Shown here: one piece after another, positions 22,233 through 35,160 of the stretch | Position numbering within the stretch: the first letter of the stretch is position 1 | Layout: each line of letters starts with the position of its first letter | Source: Dicaeum eximium | Lineage: Eukaryota > Chordata > Aves > Passeriformes > Dicaeidae | Assembly: GCA_013396995.1 (NCBI GenBank) | Contig: VWZP01007350.1 | Location: forward strand, 418,248 to 482,247 | Length of the DNA stretch: 64,000 nucleotides | Direction of reading: 5' to 3' | Program-made: the position numbers and the translations under genes | Notes under the pieces: generated by a model | Told to the model about the DNA's origin: nothing | The model's database searches: none | What the model saw: the letters and a program-made list of their open reading frames with translations, nothing else

Positions 22233-25200
22233 AGCATTGAGGAGCTCACTGCTAAAAAGAGATAATTACACCTTACAAAACATATCCTTCCTACCACTCA
22301 CATGTCTGAATTAGAACAGTGAATTTCTCAGTCAGAAAATCTCCAATGGCAAAGTTCATAGAAGATCTGAGAACACTGCCCAAAATTCTTCTTTTCCTTG
22401 TCTCAGAACATGCAAGAACAGTTGTAGTTATTCAGCTGCAATCTACAGATCTTCAGATAAGCCCAAAGAAAATCAAATCTTCATGCCATGCCATCAAGAC
22501 ACAAGAGGCAACAGACAGTAAAGCTGAACTGCCTGTAACATGTGGAAGAACACATCAGTGCAAATGAAAATAACAGCAACTCCAAACTCAGCTTCAGCTT
22601 GCCTTGATGAGAAGTCAAAGCAAGAGACAGTAACAATCCCTTTCTCCTGGGAATGCTGGTCTTCTGCACTCATTATGCACCCCTAAATGTCAGCTCCTCT
22701 TGACCCCTGCACATCATCACAGCTTAGAGATAGCTGTGCCCTCCATCTTATCCCAGAAAGGATAGGATTTCTTTATAAGGTGTCCTAGAGGTGGGGAGAG
22801 AGTCAAACATGTCTCTCTGAGCCATTTCTGAAGCTGTTAGAGAGGGCCCTTGCTGTTGGTTAGTTCTCTGGTGCCATGGAGAAAAGCAGTTTTGAGCAAT
22901 CAGCCTTCAGATGCTTTCTAAGAAACTAGATATAAGGCTAGCCTAGACCCACAGAATTTTGCTTTTTCTTACCTTCCTTCCTGATTTCCCCTTCAGTTCT
23001 AGATCTGTTCCCAGACCCTAACAATAACGATGTGGCCTCTGCCTTATTTTCTCCTTTTAAACTTCTGCTTTGAATGGGTCTGCAAAGTTTAATTTCCTGT
23101 TTGTTTTATGTCTACAGTGCTAAACTATTAATCCATAAGTCATTAAGTTAATTTTAATAATTCTTGAGGAAGTATTTTAGCTACTCATTCATTGTTCAGC
23201 ATATAACTTAAATGTGCTCCACTCTGAAAAGCTTTGCTGTTGCAGAATTGAAAGGCACAGAAAGTCTCTGTCTGTTCCCTGTGTTGGAGGCCAGCCTGAC
23301 AAAAAATACTTCAGCTGAAAAAAGACTGCCATAGTAGAATGCACATGGGGGCAATGCAAATCTGCTTATTCTTTTGCAAACAGTACATGTTCTTCAAGCC
23401 CAGAAGAGCACATGTTAGTGAGGTTATCATAACACTAGAAGTTAAGACAGTTCACAGGCTGGAATGCAAGAACTGTTCAGTGTAGGGAATTTAATTTCAG
23501 TTATCCTGGCTATGTTGCTTTGCAGCCATCAAACTGCTTTTTTTCTTATAACCTTGCTGCTGTGTAGTACTGTAGTACAGTTCCAAAACACTGAGCTTAC
23601 CATTACTGATGGCAGCCAAAGGAGCTGCTGTAGCATACTGTCTTGTGTTTTGTTAACTAAAAGCAGGACATTTTTATGAGAAAGAACATTAGCTTCCACT
23701 TTTGCTTGCTTGCTGTGATATCTTCTAACTACATACAGGGTGAAAGATTAGCTTTAAAGGACCCACAACTTACCATCTCTCCTTTTATCAGTTTATAGCA
23801 AACAACCTGTGCCCAGATGTAATGGGAAGAGCAGGACTCACCCCTCATTTCCTCTCCCCTTGTCTTGTTCATATAATTGTATTCAGGCTCCTGCACACTC
23901 AAGTCATCCCAGCTCAGTAAAGCACTTAACCTTATCAAATATATGAATAAGTCCACTGAAGTCCCTGAGAGTTAAGCATACGTTTGTATGCTTTGTTGCA
24001 AAGCAGACTGTCAGAGACCCGCCTGTGTGCTCTTCATGGACAGATTGGCTCCAAACAGTTGCAAGCACTTTCATTAGTCAGTCTCTAAGACAAGCGTGCT
24101 TTTATCAAGTTGTCAGATTTTACACAGAGGGGAAAGAAGAGAGGGTAGTTTTGAGAAGAAGGGAGAGCTGTTCCTTCCCTGTGCATGCAAACATCTCCCC
24201 AACAGCTGACAGAACTGCAGATGTGTTGTTTTGAGATGCCTGCTCTCTCTACAGCAGGCATGCTCCAGAGGAGATAATGGCTGCCATCCCACCGAGAGTG
24301 CTGTTATATGATCCTCTTTCAGTTATTTGAAATATGGACTTCACTCAGAGGATTCTAGGAATAGCTGCTCCAGCTGTTCTGGAGAGATAGAAAGCTGTCA
24401 CAGGAGACGTTGTTAGACTCTGCTAAAATCAGCGGCTGCACTAAAGATCTCACATAAACTCCTTAATGGTTTGTACCATTCAGTCAGGAGTCAAGGAGAA
24501 GTGAAATGTGGTCTGTGACTATAAGGCAGTTTGTATTCCATGCATCAAGGCTATGCTCCGATTTGGCAGACAGAATAGGAAAGATGCTAAACGGATCCTT
24601 TTATCAAGTGTCTGAGCAGTTACTTGATCTAAGAGGTTTGTATACCTGCAACCAGCAATGCAAATGTCTGAGACAAATTACAAGGCAGCAGTAGTGTTAC
24701 AGTGAAGGATGAAAGTGCACACAGAAAGGCAAACAAGCAAAGCATTACAACAGCCACTTAATGGCAAACACATTTATTAACATCAAGCGCGATGTTTGTA
24801 GGTTTTCCCTGCCACAACCAGCTGCAGATGCCAGCTACTTTAAAAGATGAAACAGTGCAGTGAATAAAATTGAGGGATTTTTTTTTCTTTTTCAATGTAG
24901 GCTGCCTGCTTTCTTGGCAGAGGAAGCAGGCTCCTAGCTCTGCCTTCGAAGGAACAAAAGGCATGCTGGCACTCAGCGAGCAGCTTGATTTCACAAGGCC
25001 TCCTGGGAAGGCTGTACGGGAGCATGGCTCTGCGTCTGGCAGCTGCATCCTTGAATAAAAAGAGGAGGAGGAAAAGGGCAGGAAGGAAAAAGCACACAAG
25101 GTCTCCATACCACACATGAGAAGCTTTTACACACAATCAGACATCCTTGCCCCAAAGTATTCAATAAAAGAAGTGTTCAAGGTGAACCACTGCACTTACT

Positions 25201-27894
25201 GCACACCACAGCAGCACATTTTGCAGGCTACTGTTCTTTTATTAGAAACATTACTCAAAGGTTTTATTGCTACTCACAGATTGTAAGGCTTCAGTTTTTT
25301 AAGTATAGGAAATACAGTGAAGTGGACGAACTAAATAAAAATTTGAAAATTCGAAATACTTTATTAAAGAAAAATAACATTGTTCCCTTTTACTTTTTGC
25401 TTTTACTCAGGAGAAATAAGTAGTCAAAATGCAAGTGGGAAATTGTCCTATTGCAGCAGAGTACATCAGTTTATTTCAGTTTAAGGTATTGACTCAAAAT
25501 AGGTATTTTATCATGCCAGTAGTATGACATGGACAGAAAACAGCTACAAAAATTAATGCATGACTCAGTGGAAATTCAGACAGAGATAGAGATACTCATA
25601 TTAGTACTGGATTATATCTGAAATTTAAGAGTGTGAGATAAACCCGCCATATCTATGATCCTGGTTCTCATCAAGACCTTAATCTGGGTAAGCAAGGTAC
25701 AAGTAAAGGATTGCTTACTTCAGAACCTTAAAAATATTATGAAGTTCAATGTAGTTAGGACACTTTTTTTAAAAGACAGAGTCAAGGTTCTTCTATGTTT
25801 CAAAGTCCTAGAAAACTTCTAGACAAACTAGAAAAAGAGGAGGGCAATATTAGTGTTACCACGATCATATTGGTGTCTCAGCACATTTCCAGGATTGGTC
25901 TTTTCATTTAATTCCAGTGTATTTAGACTCATGCAGAGAATTAAATTAATCATTATGCAGTGGAAATCAGGACACATTTCCTTAAGGGCATATTGACATT
26001 TTATCTCTCTTGCTCATTGACACAGATGTAAACAGGAGCTGAAAAAGAGTGAGAATCTCTTCTCTTGCCTATTGCACATTCGTAAATCAAAGTAGGGTTT
26101 AATCTAATACTCCCGTTCTTCCAGCTGGAAAGAATGAGGGAGGGCATGCACTCCCTGAAAGTAAACTTCTGGCAGCGAGGCCAAAGAAAAAGAAATGTTC
26201 AGTTCTTTAAGGAAAATGGTGATCCTCATAAAAATAAACATCTGGTTATCTGAAACCACTGTCAGAGAAAGTGTTTATTTTAACTATTAGCTGTACCTGG
26301 TGGACCAGATTAATTCTTCCTCCTACTTTGGATATTTTTTTTAACCATAAGTAATTCTACTGACTGCAGAAGTCATAAGCAAGATTGTCGTGGTTGTAAA
26401 TTTTAGACAATTGAGCCTTTAAAGAAAAAACCCTAAGCAAACAAACCAAAAACCCCACAACCCAACCCAGCCTTCATCATGACCCGTTACTTGCATGCCA
26501 AATTCTCGCTAATTAGGAAGTGTTTTCTGCATCAAATAGAAGTTGCTCCTATATTGCACATGTTGCTGGGAGTTTATGATAATCACATACTTCAAACAAA
26601 ACTGTGCTGGATAGTCCACAATGGTCACCTGATTTCTTTGTTGGCCGACCACCTTGGGTTAGCAGTTAAAGTAGTTTACTCTCAGCAGAATCAAGTAATC
26701 CTATCTGATCATCAACTTTACATCTTAGTAGTGTTTCCTTATTCACCTTTAGCCCAGTTGATCTGAATAGTGGGGAACTTGATCCTCCTAACCTCTTTAA
26801 TGTTGTTTCTCTGAGTTTGCATGCAGTGCCTTATTGCAGCACCTTACTCCAGCTTGAGTGTCACTAGCAGTCCACTCTTTCCTCCCTCTTGGCAAGCCAT
26901 GCACAGCATATCTACAGCTCTGGAGCCAGGCTTGCTCTCACAGACAAACTGAACAACACCTTTTATAACAGACATAGGATCCATAGCAATTGGCATATTA
27001 ATTTCTAATCAACTTTTTAAATGGCTTCATTCAGCTGTGCTTAACCACATTACTTAATTTGCAGTCTGTTTTGCTATCGATTTCTTATATCCTCTACAAA
27101 TACAGGACACCACTCAATACAGCATTTTCTTCATCAAACACATTTGTCTGCCAGCCAAAAAGCTGAGAAATTTAGTAAATATGTTCGTAAATTTAGGACT
27201 ACAGCTGTCTTATAAACTAGTTGATATGGCTGTTTACTGAAAATACGTAGAATTATACACACAGTATTCTTCAAAAAATCTCTGAAATAAAAATTAATAT
27301 AAGGTACTAGAAAAACTAGCTCTGGTTCTACAAAAATAAAAAGCCAGAAACAACTAAAATCTTTTTCCTTAAAACAGACCCTAGCTCTGTGTCTAAATTC
27401 CTCATATTTTCTATTCAGATCAGAAGCTTTTTAGGGTTCACTGTTTTGTGTGAAGAATGTTAATTCTTGATAACTTGTGACCAAAATAAAAGAAGATACA
27501 CGTGGAAAGCTGAGGAAGTGGGAAATATTATATTTCCACTTAATTATTAGTTATAGGACAGAAAGAATTATGGATTTCTCCAGTGAGGAAAGAAGAAACC
27601 AGAAAGAACACAGAATGCTTTTAGATATTTATCACTTGAAACCCTGATAAAAGCATGAGAAGAGGTTGCTGTGAAACATTTCTACTCTTTCCAAAGCATG
27701 TTTGAAGTGGACCTCACAAGTGGTACACAGAGTTTTCAGCTCCATCAATTCCCAACATCTGATATTAAGCAGTTACATGGGAACCTCATTTTACACTGAA
27801 ATCTGAGCACATGTCTATCTCTCTTTGCATGGAGGGGCATCAAGAATGTGGCTTGACGATTCAAATTTGAGAGCTCAAATAGCAAAATCAAATT

Positions 27895-27907
27895 AAAAAA
27901 AAAAAAA
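27895..27907. repeat. Poly(A) tract, 13 A
   Basis: Thirteen consecutive A residues are seen. No LINE or processed-pseudogene body precedes it, so it is probably a simple homopolymer. Confidence 0.9.
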
Positions 27908-29469
27908 GGAAACACTTAATGGTAACAGTCTTGTAAAGATATTCCAAAAAAATTGCGTAAATTTTGGCACACAGATTTCTTCATATTTGAATGCCTGGTT
28001 TCCTCAAAATTGAACTGTTTTAAGTAAGTTCTAGAAGAATAATTCTTACTTATACTGCAACAGTAATCGATGCTTCTTGCTTTAAAATAAAATCATTATT
28101 TTCCAAAAAAGTAGTTTAGTTCAGTGAATTTAGACTGTTTATGAACCAATTACCCACAAGTCATTGAGAACTCAAGGACTGGTAAAAGAAAGCCCCTATA
28201 CACTTGGTAGAAAATATGCACATTCATACAGTAAGTATTTAAATAGTCATTTAGCATGTGCATTCTACCCATTCTGACTGTAGTGTTTAGTGCATGATTT
28301 CCATATTCCCACTTTAGACAAGTAGAAAGTCTTAATCTGAACAAAAATAGAGACTCCAAATTAGAACAGGCTATTATCAAACGCTACATTTCATCAAAAT
28401 TAATATAAGCACCCTTTAGTTAAGAAAAATGTGATAATGACTTACCAACATCTTCAAAGAAAGACACAACACAAATTTCATAGGAACTGCTTGTTCACAT
28501 CACTGAAGAGCTGAGCAAACAAAACCTTTGCCTATAGGGACTAAGCTGTGGTTAAATCTGTTTGGTTTAGAATTCACTTCTGTGCAAACTTCAGCCAAGT
28601 TGCTTCAGTTTAAAGGGAAGGACGGCTGCGAATGAAGTCAACAATATTTTCACAAAAGATGAAATTTGAAAGAGCCAATGTGAAAACCTGCTCTTATGAA
28701 CAACTATATTCAATCAGGGGATTGTGTGTGCAGTCAATACAATTCAAATTGCAAATATAAACAATGAATAGCAAGCACTCAAAGGACCACTGACAGAAAA
28801 GATGTTGTCAGCAGTTCACTGCCTGAAATATCTTAACAACAAACATTTGCTGAGTAATTGCAATCAACAAATTTGTTGAAACACATCCAGTTGACAATTT
28901 ATCAGCAACAGCAGGGAAAAAAAAAAGATAAACATGTGAAAACTCTTTGTAGTTCTTGCATTAAGATTTGTGGTCCAACATCACAGTTTTGAAATTCGGA
29001 AAACTATCACTGGCCCTCCTGCCTCTGCTATGATAACGTTACTTCTAATGCTATTTATAGCATAGTTACACCCAAACAAGTAAACAGCGCGACTCTTCAG
29101 ATAAGACTTTGTACTGTAAGATTATCACAGACAACACTTGCTTTATTTGCTTATTCTCAAACTCTGTATGTACTTGAAAAAGAGTAGCTGGTCAGGTGAA
29201 ACACTGGAGAGGAAGACAGCTCTTTTCCTGGAAAAGAACAGTGTGCTTAAGCTTGGAAAGCCAAAACAGCCTGTAAGAGGTGGCACAGAAAAGAGAACAG
29301 GATCATTATGAAGCACAGGGATTCTGATACTCACATGCAGAAGCAAAGAGTTTGCTGGAAGTCCCAAGGAGCAGATAGTGATGCATCAGAGGACAGCAGT
29401 TTCAGGGGTAATTGGAATGTGTGCTGCCTTTCAGAAAGTCACCATGGTGTATCTACAGAAGCATTTTAA

Positions 29470-30362
29470 TGGATGGATGGACTACTCAAGAGATACTGAG
29501 TTGTCTGGGTGGTCACAGCCAGAGTGGGGAAGCGTGAGTACAACACCAAGCTGAGTGGTGCAGTTGGCACACCTGAGGGATAGAATACCTTCCAGAGGGA
29601 CCCTGGCTGAAGAAATGGGCCTGTGCAAACCTCATCAGTTCAATGAGCTCAAGTGCAAGGTCCTGCACCTGGCTTGGAGCAATCCTGAGTACAGGCTGGG
29701 CAGCAGGAGAAACCCTGCTGAGGAGGACTTGGAGTACTGGTGGATGAGAGGCTGGAGACGACCTTTGGAGATGACAGCTTTCACTTGCAGCCCAGAAAGC
29801 CAGTCATATCCTGGGCTGCATCAAAAGCCATGTGGCCAGCACGGCGAGGGAGGGGATTACCCTCCTCTACTGCACTCTCATGAGATACTGCCTGGAGCAC
29901 TACACCAGCTCTGGGGTTCCCAACAAAAGAAGCACACAGACCTATTGGAGTGAGTCCAGAGGAGGTCACAAAGGTGACCGGGGGTTGCAGCATCTCTCCT
30001 ATGAAGACAGACCGAGAAAGTTTAGGACACTCAGGTCTGAAAAGAGAAGGCTCCAGGAAGATTTTATAGCAGCCTTCTAGAACTAAAAGGGGCCTACAGG
30101 AAGGCTTAAAGGAACTTCTGACAAGGCCATGTAGTGACAGGACAAGGGGGAATGCCTTTGAACTGGCAGACAACATGTTGAGATCAGAGATTGTGAAGAA
30201 AATCTTCATCATGTGGGTGGTGAACAGGTTGCCCAGAGAAGCCACAGATGCCCCATGCCTGGAAGTGTTCAAGGGCAGGTTGGAAGATGACCCTGCCCAT
30301 AGCAGGAGAGTTGCAAATAGAGATCTGTGAAGGTCTCTTGTGACCCAAACCATTCCATAACC
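29470..30362 (+). mobile_element. CR1 LINE retrotransposon, 5'-truncated with internal deletion
   Basis: The copy begins with atggatggactactcaagag and ggtggtcacagccagagt, typical of the ORF2 middle. It then jumps at about 29535 to acaccaagctgagtgg (after the region encoding the reverse transcriptase FADDT motif), so the part encoding SGVPQG and LFNI is missing. It continues almost collinearly with CR1 (ctgggctgcatcaaaagcc, tctcctatgaagacag, agaagagaaggctcc, agtgacaggacaaggggga, ggttgcccagagaagcc) to cccaaaccattccataac at the 3' end. It is more complete at its 3' end than the 16-kb copy. Confidence 0.95.
29535..30340 (+). pseudogene. CR1 ORF2 C-terminal remnant
   Basis: The 132-codon frame 29555-29953 carries remnants of the ORF2 region after the reverse transcriptase catalytic core, including KCKVLHLAWSNPEYRLG. 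A second frame (29832-30080) continues with LSYEDRPRKFRTLRSEKRRL, so at least one frameshift separates them. There is no intact catalytic motif. A 190-codon open frame on the opposite strand (29781-30353 minus) is an antisense shadow of this remnant. Confidence 0.9.
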
Positions 30363-31802
30363 ATTGCTGTTGAAGCATTATTCTAGCTGTTTTGTCATCC
30401 CAAGGCTGGTGTTTGTGCTTGCACCTATCTACTTACAGATGCAGTCCTGGTCACACGCATACACTGAGAGGTGACAAGCAGGCTTATTTGGTCCATCATT
30501 TCAAAGGTATTCCCAGAATTAAGCCATGCAGAGTAAGCTGCATGCCATAGGGAAATAATAAAAGAGGATTAAAATATTTTTTACATATTAATGTATAAAC
30601 TAAATTCCCATAGACTTAATTCATTGCAGTACCCGGAAGTGGTATTTCTTTTTACTTCCAAAATAGAGAATATTTATGTAGAAGAGAGTAGGTATGCTTG
30701 GGACCAAGCAGTGAGTATAAATAAAACTAAAGAAATCAGAGAAGACTTGGGATAAATAAGCCAATTACATAGGCTCTTGAACTGAAATCTTTAATAATGC
30801 ATAAAGTAAAACAGAGACATGCAGCAGAGCTAATGCTTGCAAATGAGCAGGTCTACGATGAGGAAATATTTTCCCAAAGCGAGGCTAACATAAAGAGTAC
30901 AGTATCTAAAAAGATTTCTCCAAAACCCACCCCAAACCAAATCATGAACTGAAAAAAAAATTAATAAAATAAAAATATATAAAGAAGAAAATCTATTCAA
31001 GTTGCATTCAGAAAAATTTCAACTGAAAAGAAGTTGAAGCCTAGGGGAGACCAATATATCATAATAAGCCTCCTGTAAATAAATTATCATCTTTTCTCAC
31101 AGACCCCTTTGTCAAGTTAAGATCTTTGGATCCCATTCTCTCTATTGTAATCCAGCTAATTTCATTCAGTCACTAGGTTTGCACATGGTTAGTTCAGCTC
31201 CCAAGGGTTCCTGGGGAAGCTCTACTGTTCCACATTTCCTCCTAAATCTGAATTGCCGTAAGATGCTGGAACGAAAGCTCCGAGCACTAAAAATCACTCT
31301 ACAATGGCAGGAAAGCTGAAATGGTGTGAATTTCTTCACGCTGATACAGAAATATATTTGAGTAAAAGACTGCAATTAGATGAAAAAGGGCAGCTAGAGC
31401 TCTCAATTCCACCCTAGTGCTCCTCCTAAGGCTACAGAGAGGTACAGAGATTCTGTGTAGATTCCATGTGGACATGCACAGAGATGCTGCAAGGACACAT
31501 CAGCAGTTACCAGTGCCTGGCAGCTGCTTGGCACAGCACAGTGCAAGGAGACCTCCTCACACACTGGCACCCTCCTAAATTCATCTAGGTGTCACACGCT
31601 TGCTGGGAACTGGGACTCACAGAATACAATACACAGACTGAATTTTGTCACAGTTTCTGGGGAGTCAGTAAGTATGTTTTCCTTTTGCCTCATATTGCTT
31701 GACTTTTACAGTGATGTGAGCACTGGAATAAAGATGAGAAAGGAAGTTGATACTGTTTGTATGGTGACAGTTGTGTGACCTTCTTCCCTTGCCATTAGCA
31801 AA

Positions 31803-31874
31803 TGGCTGAACTTATCGGTAATATTTAAAATTTATTACTGGCTGAACTTATTGGTAATATTTAAAATTTATTAC
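31803..31874. repeat. 36-bp tandem duplication, two copies
   Basis: Copies at 31803-31838 and 31839-31874 start with tggctgaactta and end with aaatttattac. They differ at a single base (c versus t, in tatcggta versus tattggta). This near-identity indicates a fairly recent slippage or repair duplication. Confidence 0.97.
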
Positions 31875-32121
31875 AAAGACTTTCTTGCCTCATTAAATAT
31901 TTTAAAATTAAACTTGTATTTATAATACATACCATAAAAGAGTATTTTTTAAATTCTGGTTAATATGTTTGGTTTTAGTTAAAATTTAGTTGCATCAAAC
32001 CCAATATCCATTCAAATACTTTGATTTTTTTCCTCACATAATGCTTTACATTTTATAAAAATTACCCTGATCTGTTGAAATGAGTATTTTCATTAATTTC
32101 AAGATATTTAACTATGGTTTC

Positions 32122-32148
32122 AAGTATTTCAAAGTTTTTGAAATACTT
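32122..32148. repeat. Perfect 12-bp-arm inverted repeat
   Basis: aagtatttcaaa (32122-32133) and tttgaaatactt (32137-32148) are perfectly complementary, with a 3-base spacer. In A+T-rich DNA this may be chance. Confidence 0.8.
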
Positions 32149-35133
32149 TAGAAAATTTCTCCAACTTTTTAGAACGAAAATTTGAACTCATTTTTTTCCA
32201 CATTAAACCATATTTGGTCAGAAAATGTGCCAAGCTTTAAGCAGAACATTAGATATTCTATTACATCAATGGGCAATTATTTTCTGAGTAGTTTAATATC
32301 TCACTTCAGGTCACACATGCAAAAGCTGTCGTCGTTTTACATATTTTACCTTTTGCTTTATTCATGAATAAGGAAGCAGGATATTATAGGACCTGACCTG
32401 TTGGTCAAACTTCCAATAGCAATTGCAAGCAATTATGGCGAGGTGAAATGTCACTGTGCACTGAACCACTCTCCTTGTTACTCCATCTACAGATTGGGCA
32501 GAAACCATCTTTGTTTTACAATGCAGTCTGAAAGAATTCCCACTTCAATCAAGAGAAAAAAGATAGTAAAAAAATCAAATTGTCTCTACACTAGATTTTC
32601 ACTGTTTGAAGAACATTTTAAAAATTATGTTATGCTTCCTAGATATACTTACATACCATAATTTTTGTCATGTGACTCATTTTAACCTGACGCGTGCATG
32701 CCAAAAATACAGGACAGATTTTTACTATAAAATATGTACCATACTGCTTATTTAGTGATATAAACACTGGTCAAGTTTTGGCTAATCTGAAAAAAATCAC
32801 TGATGCTGTCTGACAACATCACTTTCAATCTCAAGTTTTACAAAAATTCAGCCAAAAAATGAGCCACAAAGGTAATTACCTATTACCAGTTATGAAGTCA
32901 TGCACAGATTTTTCAAGTTTATCTTAATCTTTACACTATCAACTGACAGAAATGTAAAAACTATTACCTATCTTTATTTTTTAATACTGATTATCTAATA
33001 ATTATCAATTATTGTTTCAGTTTACTGAAATTTGAAATTTTGTTTCAGTGAAATCAGTTTACTGATTTCCTTACAAATAGAAATAATAAGAAATGTAAAA
33101 TAGTCTATTGTGATATAAAATAATAAATGTCTCTTCAGGGATCCACTAATCCCTCCAGCAAAATTAATTACCCAATAACTGCAATTAAATCAAATCAAGT
33201 ACCAGCACCATAAAACTAATCAGCCCACAGAAAATAACTCAAACAGCCAGCTACCTGTAAGGTTCATCCCCTAGGATGCATCCTGCAGGCTTTTTCTGCA
33301 GACTGATGCATGACCACATAGAAAAAATTCATGCCGTTTGGTACCAATGGGGCAGTCAGGTACAGAGAGTCAGATCTCTTCACAAAAAACATCCTTACAA
33401 CTCCCTCTAGCACTTCTGCATGGCAAAGATGATCCAAATTGGACATCTGTGGGGATTAGGTTGTGTCTTCAAGGCACTGCAAGGACAAAAAATCCTTTTG
33501 TTACAGGAATTTCAGTGTCTTAGGGCTCTTAATATCATAACCAAATCTTCAATCACATGTTTTACAATTGTCAGTTTAAAAATTACCTTTGTGAGGATCT
33601 TGACACCTATTAGTACCTGAAGCAGATCCGATAGGTGAACACCTTAAAGTACAGGACAAGAATTAGAAAAGCTCCTACAGAAAGGATTCATGAGGACCAA
33701 AAATAATTCTAAGCTATAAAACACATAAAAGTTACAAAAGAGACATTTAGAAACAAATGCAGGTTTTGAGGCGTAGGGTAAGGAGAAGAAAAAGACAGCA
33801 AAGGAGGGAATATAAGAAGGAGACTAAGTGAAATGACACCGAGAATTTAAGAATTGTGCAGGGTGTGAAAAGCCAGGAAAAGAAATCCACTGTCAAGCCA
33901 AGACACGTAGCAGAGATGTAACCATTCTTATTTGTACTTGAGGGCATGAAATAATTCCTTTTTTAATTTTGCCTTTTTAATCCTGTCAATTGGAGCTGTC
34001 ACTACGGATGTAATAGCAAGTATCCCAATCACAATATCAAAGACTCTTCACTGACACTCCTTGAAATAGCATTAATATCTGCTCACTGTGGGTACTACAG
34101 TTAAATGTTCATGTGCAGTGCTGTAGCTCCCCCTTAGTCAGGTATCAAGCTAATATTTCACGCTCTGCTTGTAAAATTATTAACAGCTGGCCTAATGTTA
34201 GATCACTGGAGTGTGGTTTGCTAGAACAAGACACTGCTAATAAGACTATGTCCTACTCTATCAAGTTATTACTGACTCTGTATTTCCAAATATCAGAATT
34301 GGCCTTGAAGCTCACAGCAGGATTTAACTTTCCAAGAGCAACAGGCCTGAAGCAAGACATCAGGCTTAAATTTTGGGGGAAAAGATGAATTTAAAATCCG
34401 AGTTCATGAATTCCACAAATGTTCTCAAAAAACCCCAGGCTCAGTAAAATCCAGGTAGAAATGTCAGGTAAAACAGAAATGTCGAAATCCAGGCAGAAAT
34501 AGAGTGGCGGAATTTGTGATGATCCCCACAAGATCCAATATTTCACCATCTTGGTTTAAGCTGTTTCATCACACACAGACCCTTGCTCTCACTCCCACCT
34601 TGGCATACAAAAGGGATGGAGACAGGAAAATTGAAACACCACAAAGTCTCATACAGCAATGCAGTAACTACTAAGTCCATAGACAGCTACATAAGAGAAA
34701 ATGAAATCACATGATATGCTGAAGTCAAGCAGGTATATAGAAAAGAATAATTTTATACCTTAAAGCAGTGCGCTGCTTTAAAATGTAACAAGTTGCCTCT
34801 AAAAATGCAGATGATTAATATTGAATGGCCTGTGGGCTCCTATCTGCTTAAAGGATGTAATATCTAATTGGTTCACTGGACAGCAGGCAATTCAGAGGGG
34901 ATCCATTATATTATCAGTATATATTAGAAACATAAATAAATAACAAATTTACTGCTTAAATGAAATATTTGTCTAGGTAAGTGATAAAGGGAAAGAAAAT
35001 GTCACTCAGAAGCAAATTAAAGAAGTATATAGGAAGAGACAAAATACTATATACTGAATTTATTTGGAAAATATATTATACAGTCATTATTAGTTTTGTG
35101 ATTGTGGTATCATTAGGAATTTCATAAAACTTC

Positions 35134-35160
35134 ATTAAAATTAATTAAAATTAATTAAAA
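35134..35160. repeat. TTAATTAAAA tandem repeat, about 2.7 copies
   Basis: The 10-bp unit is repeated in an attaaaattaattaaaa context, as two full copies and one partial copy. Each unit contains a TTAATTAA core, a potential homeodomain site, but simple A+T slippage is the likelier explanation. Confidence 0.85.

Larger units (their letters stand above)
16790..29465. other. Long non-coding stretch, mostly unique
   Basis: About 12.7 kb without a recognisable gene. Open frames of 60-119 codons (for example 24758-25117 minus and 26479-26766 plus) show no domains. A-rich tracts occur near 19.84-19.90 kb and C/A-rich sequence at 26.42-26.47 kb. Other points listed separately are a CpG-retaining block at 19.37-19.62 kb, a possible CR1 relic at 21.4 kb, and a TAATTA- and TCF-motif-bearing block at 21.9-22.24 kb. 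Confidence 0.5.

Noticed and set aside
23983..23998. gcatac-gttt-gtatgc inverted repeat
   Set aside because: 6-bp arms are expected many times by chance in 64 kb.
24758..25136. 119- and 98-codon overlapping minus-strand open frames
   Set aside because: Different frames over the same DNA, with no domain, no start context or splice support; chance.
29781..30353. 190-codon minus-strand open frame
   Set aside because: It is exactly antisense to the CR1 ORF2 remnant; CR1 3' regions often have long antisense frames by composition.
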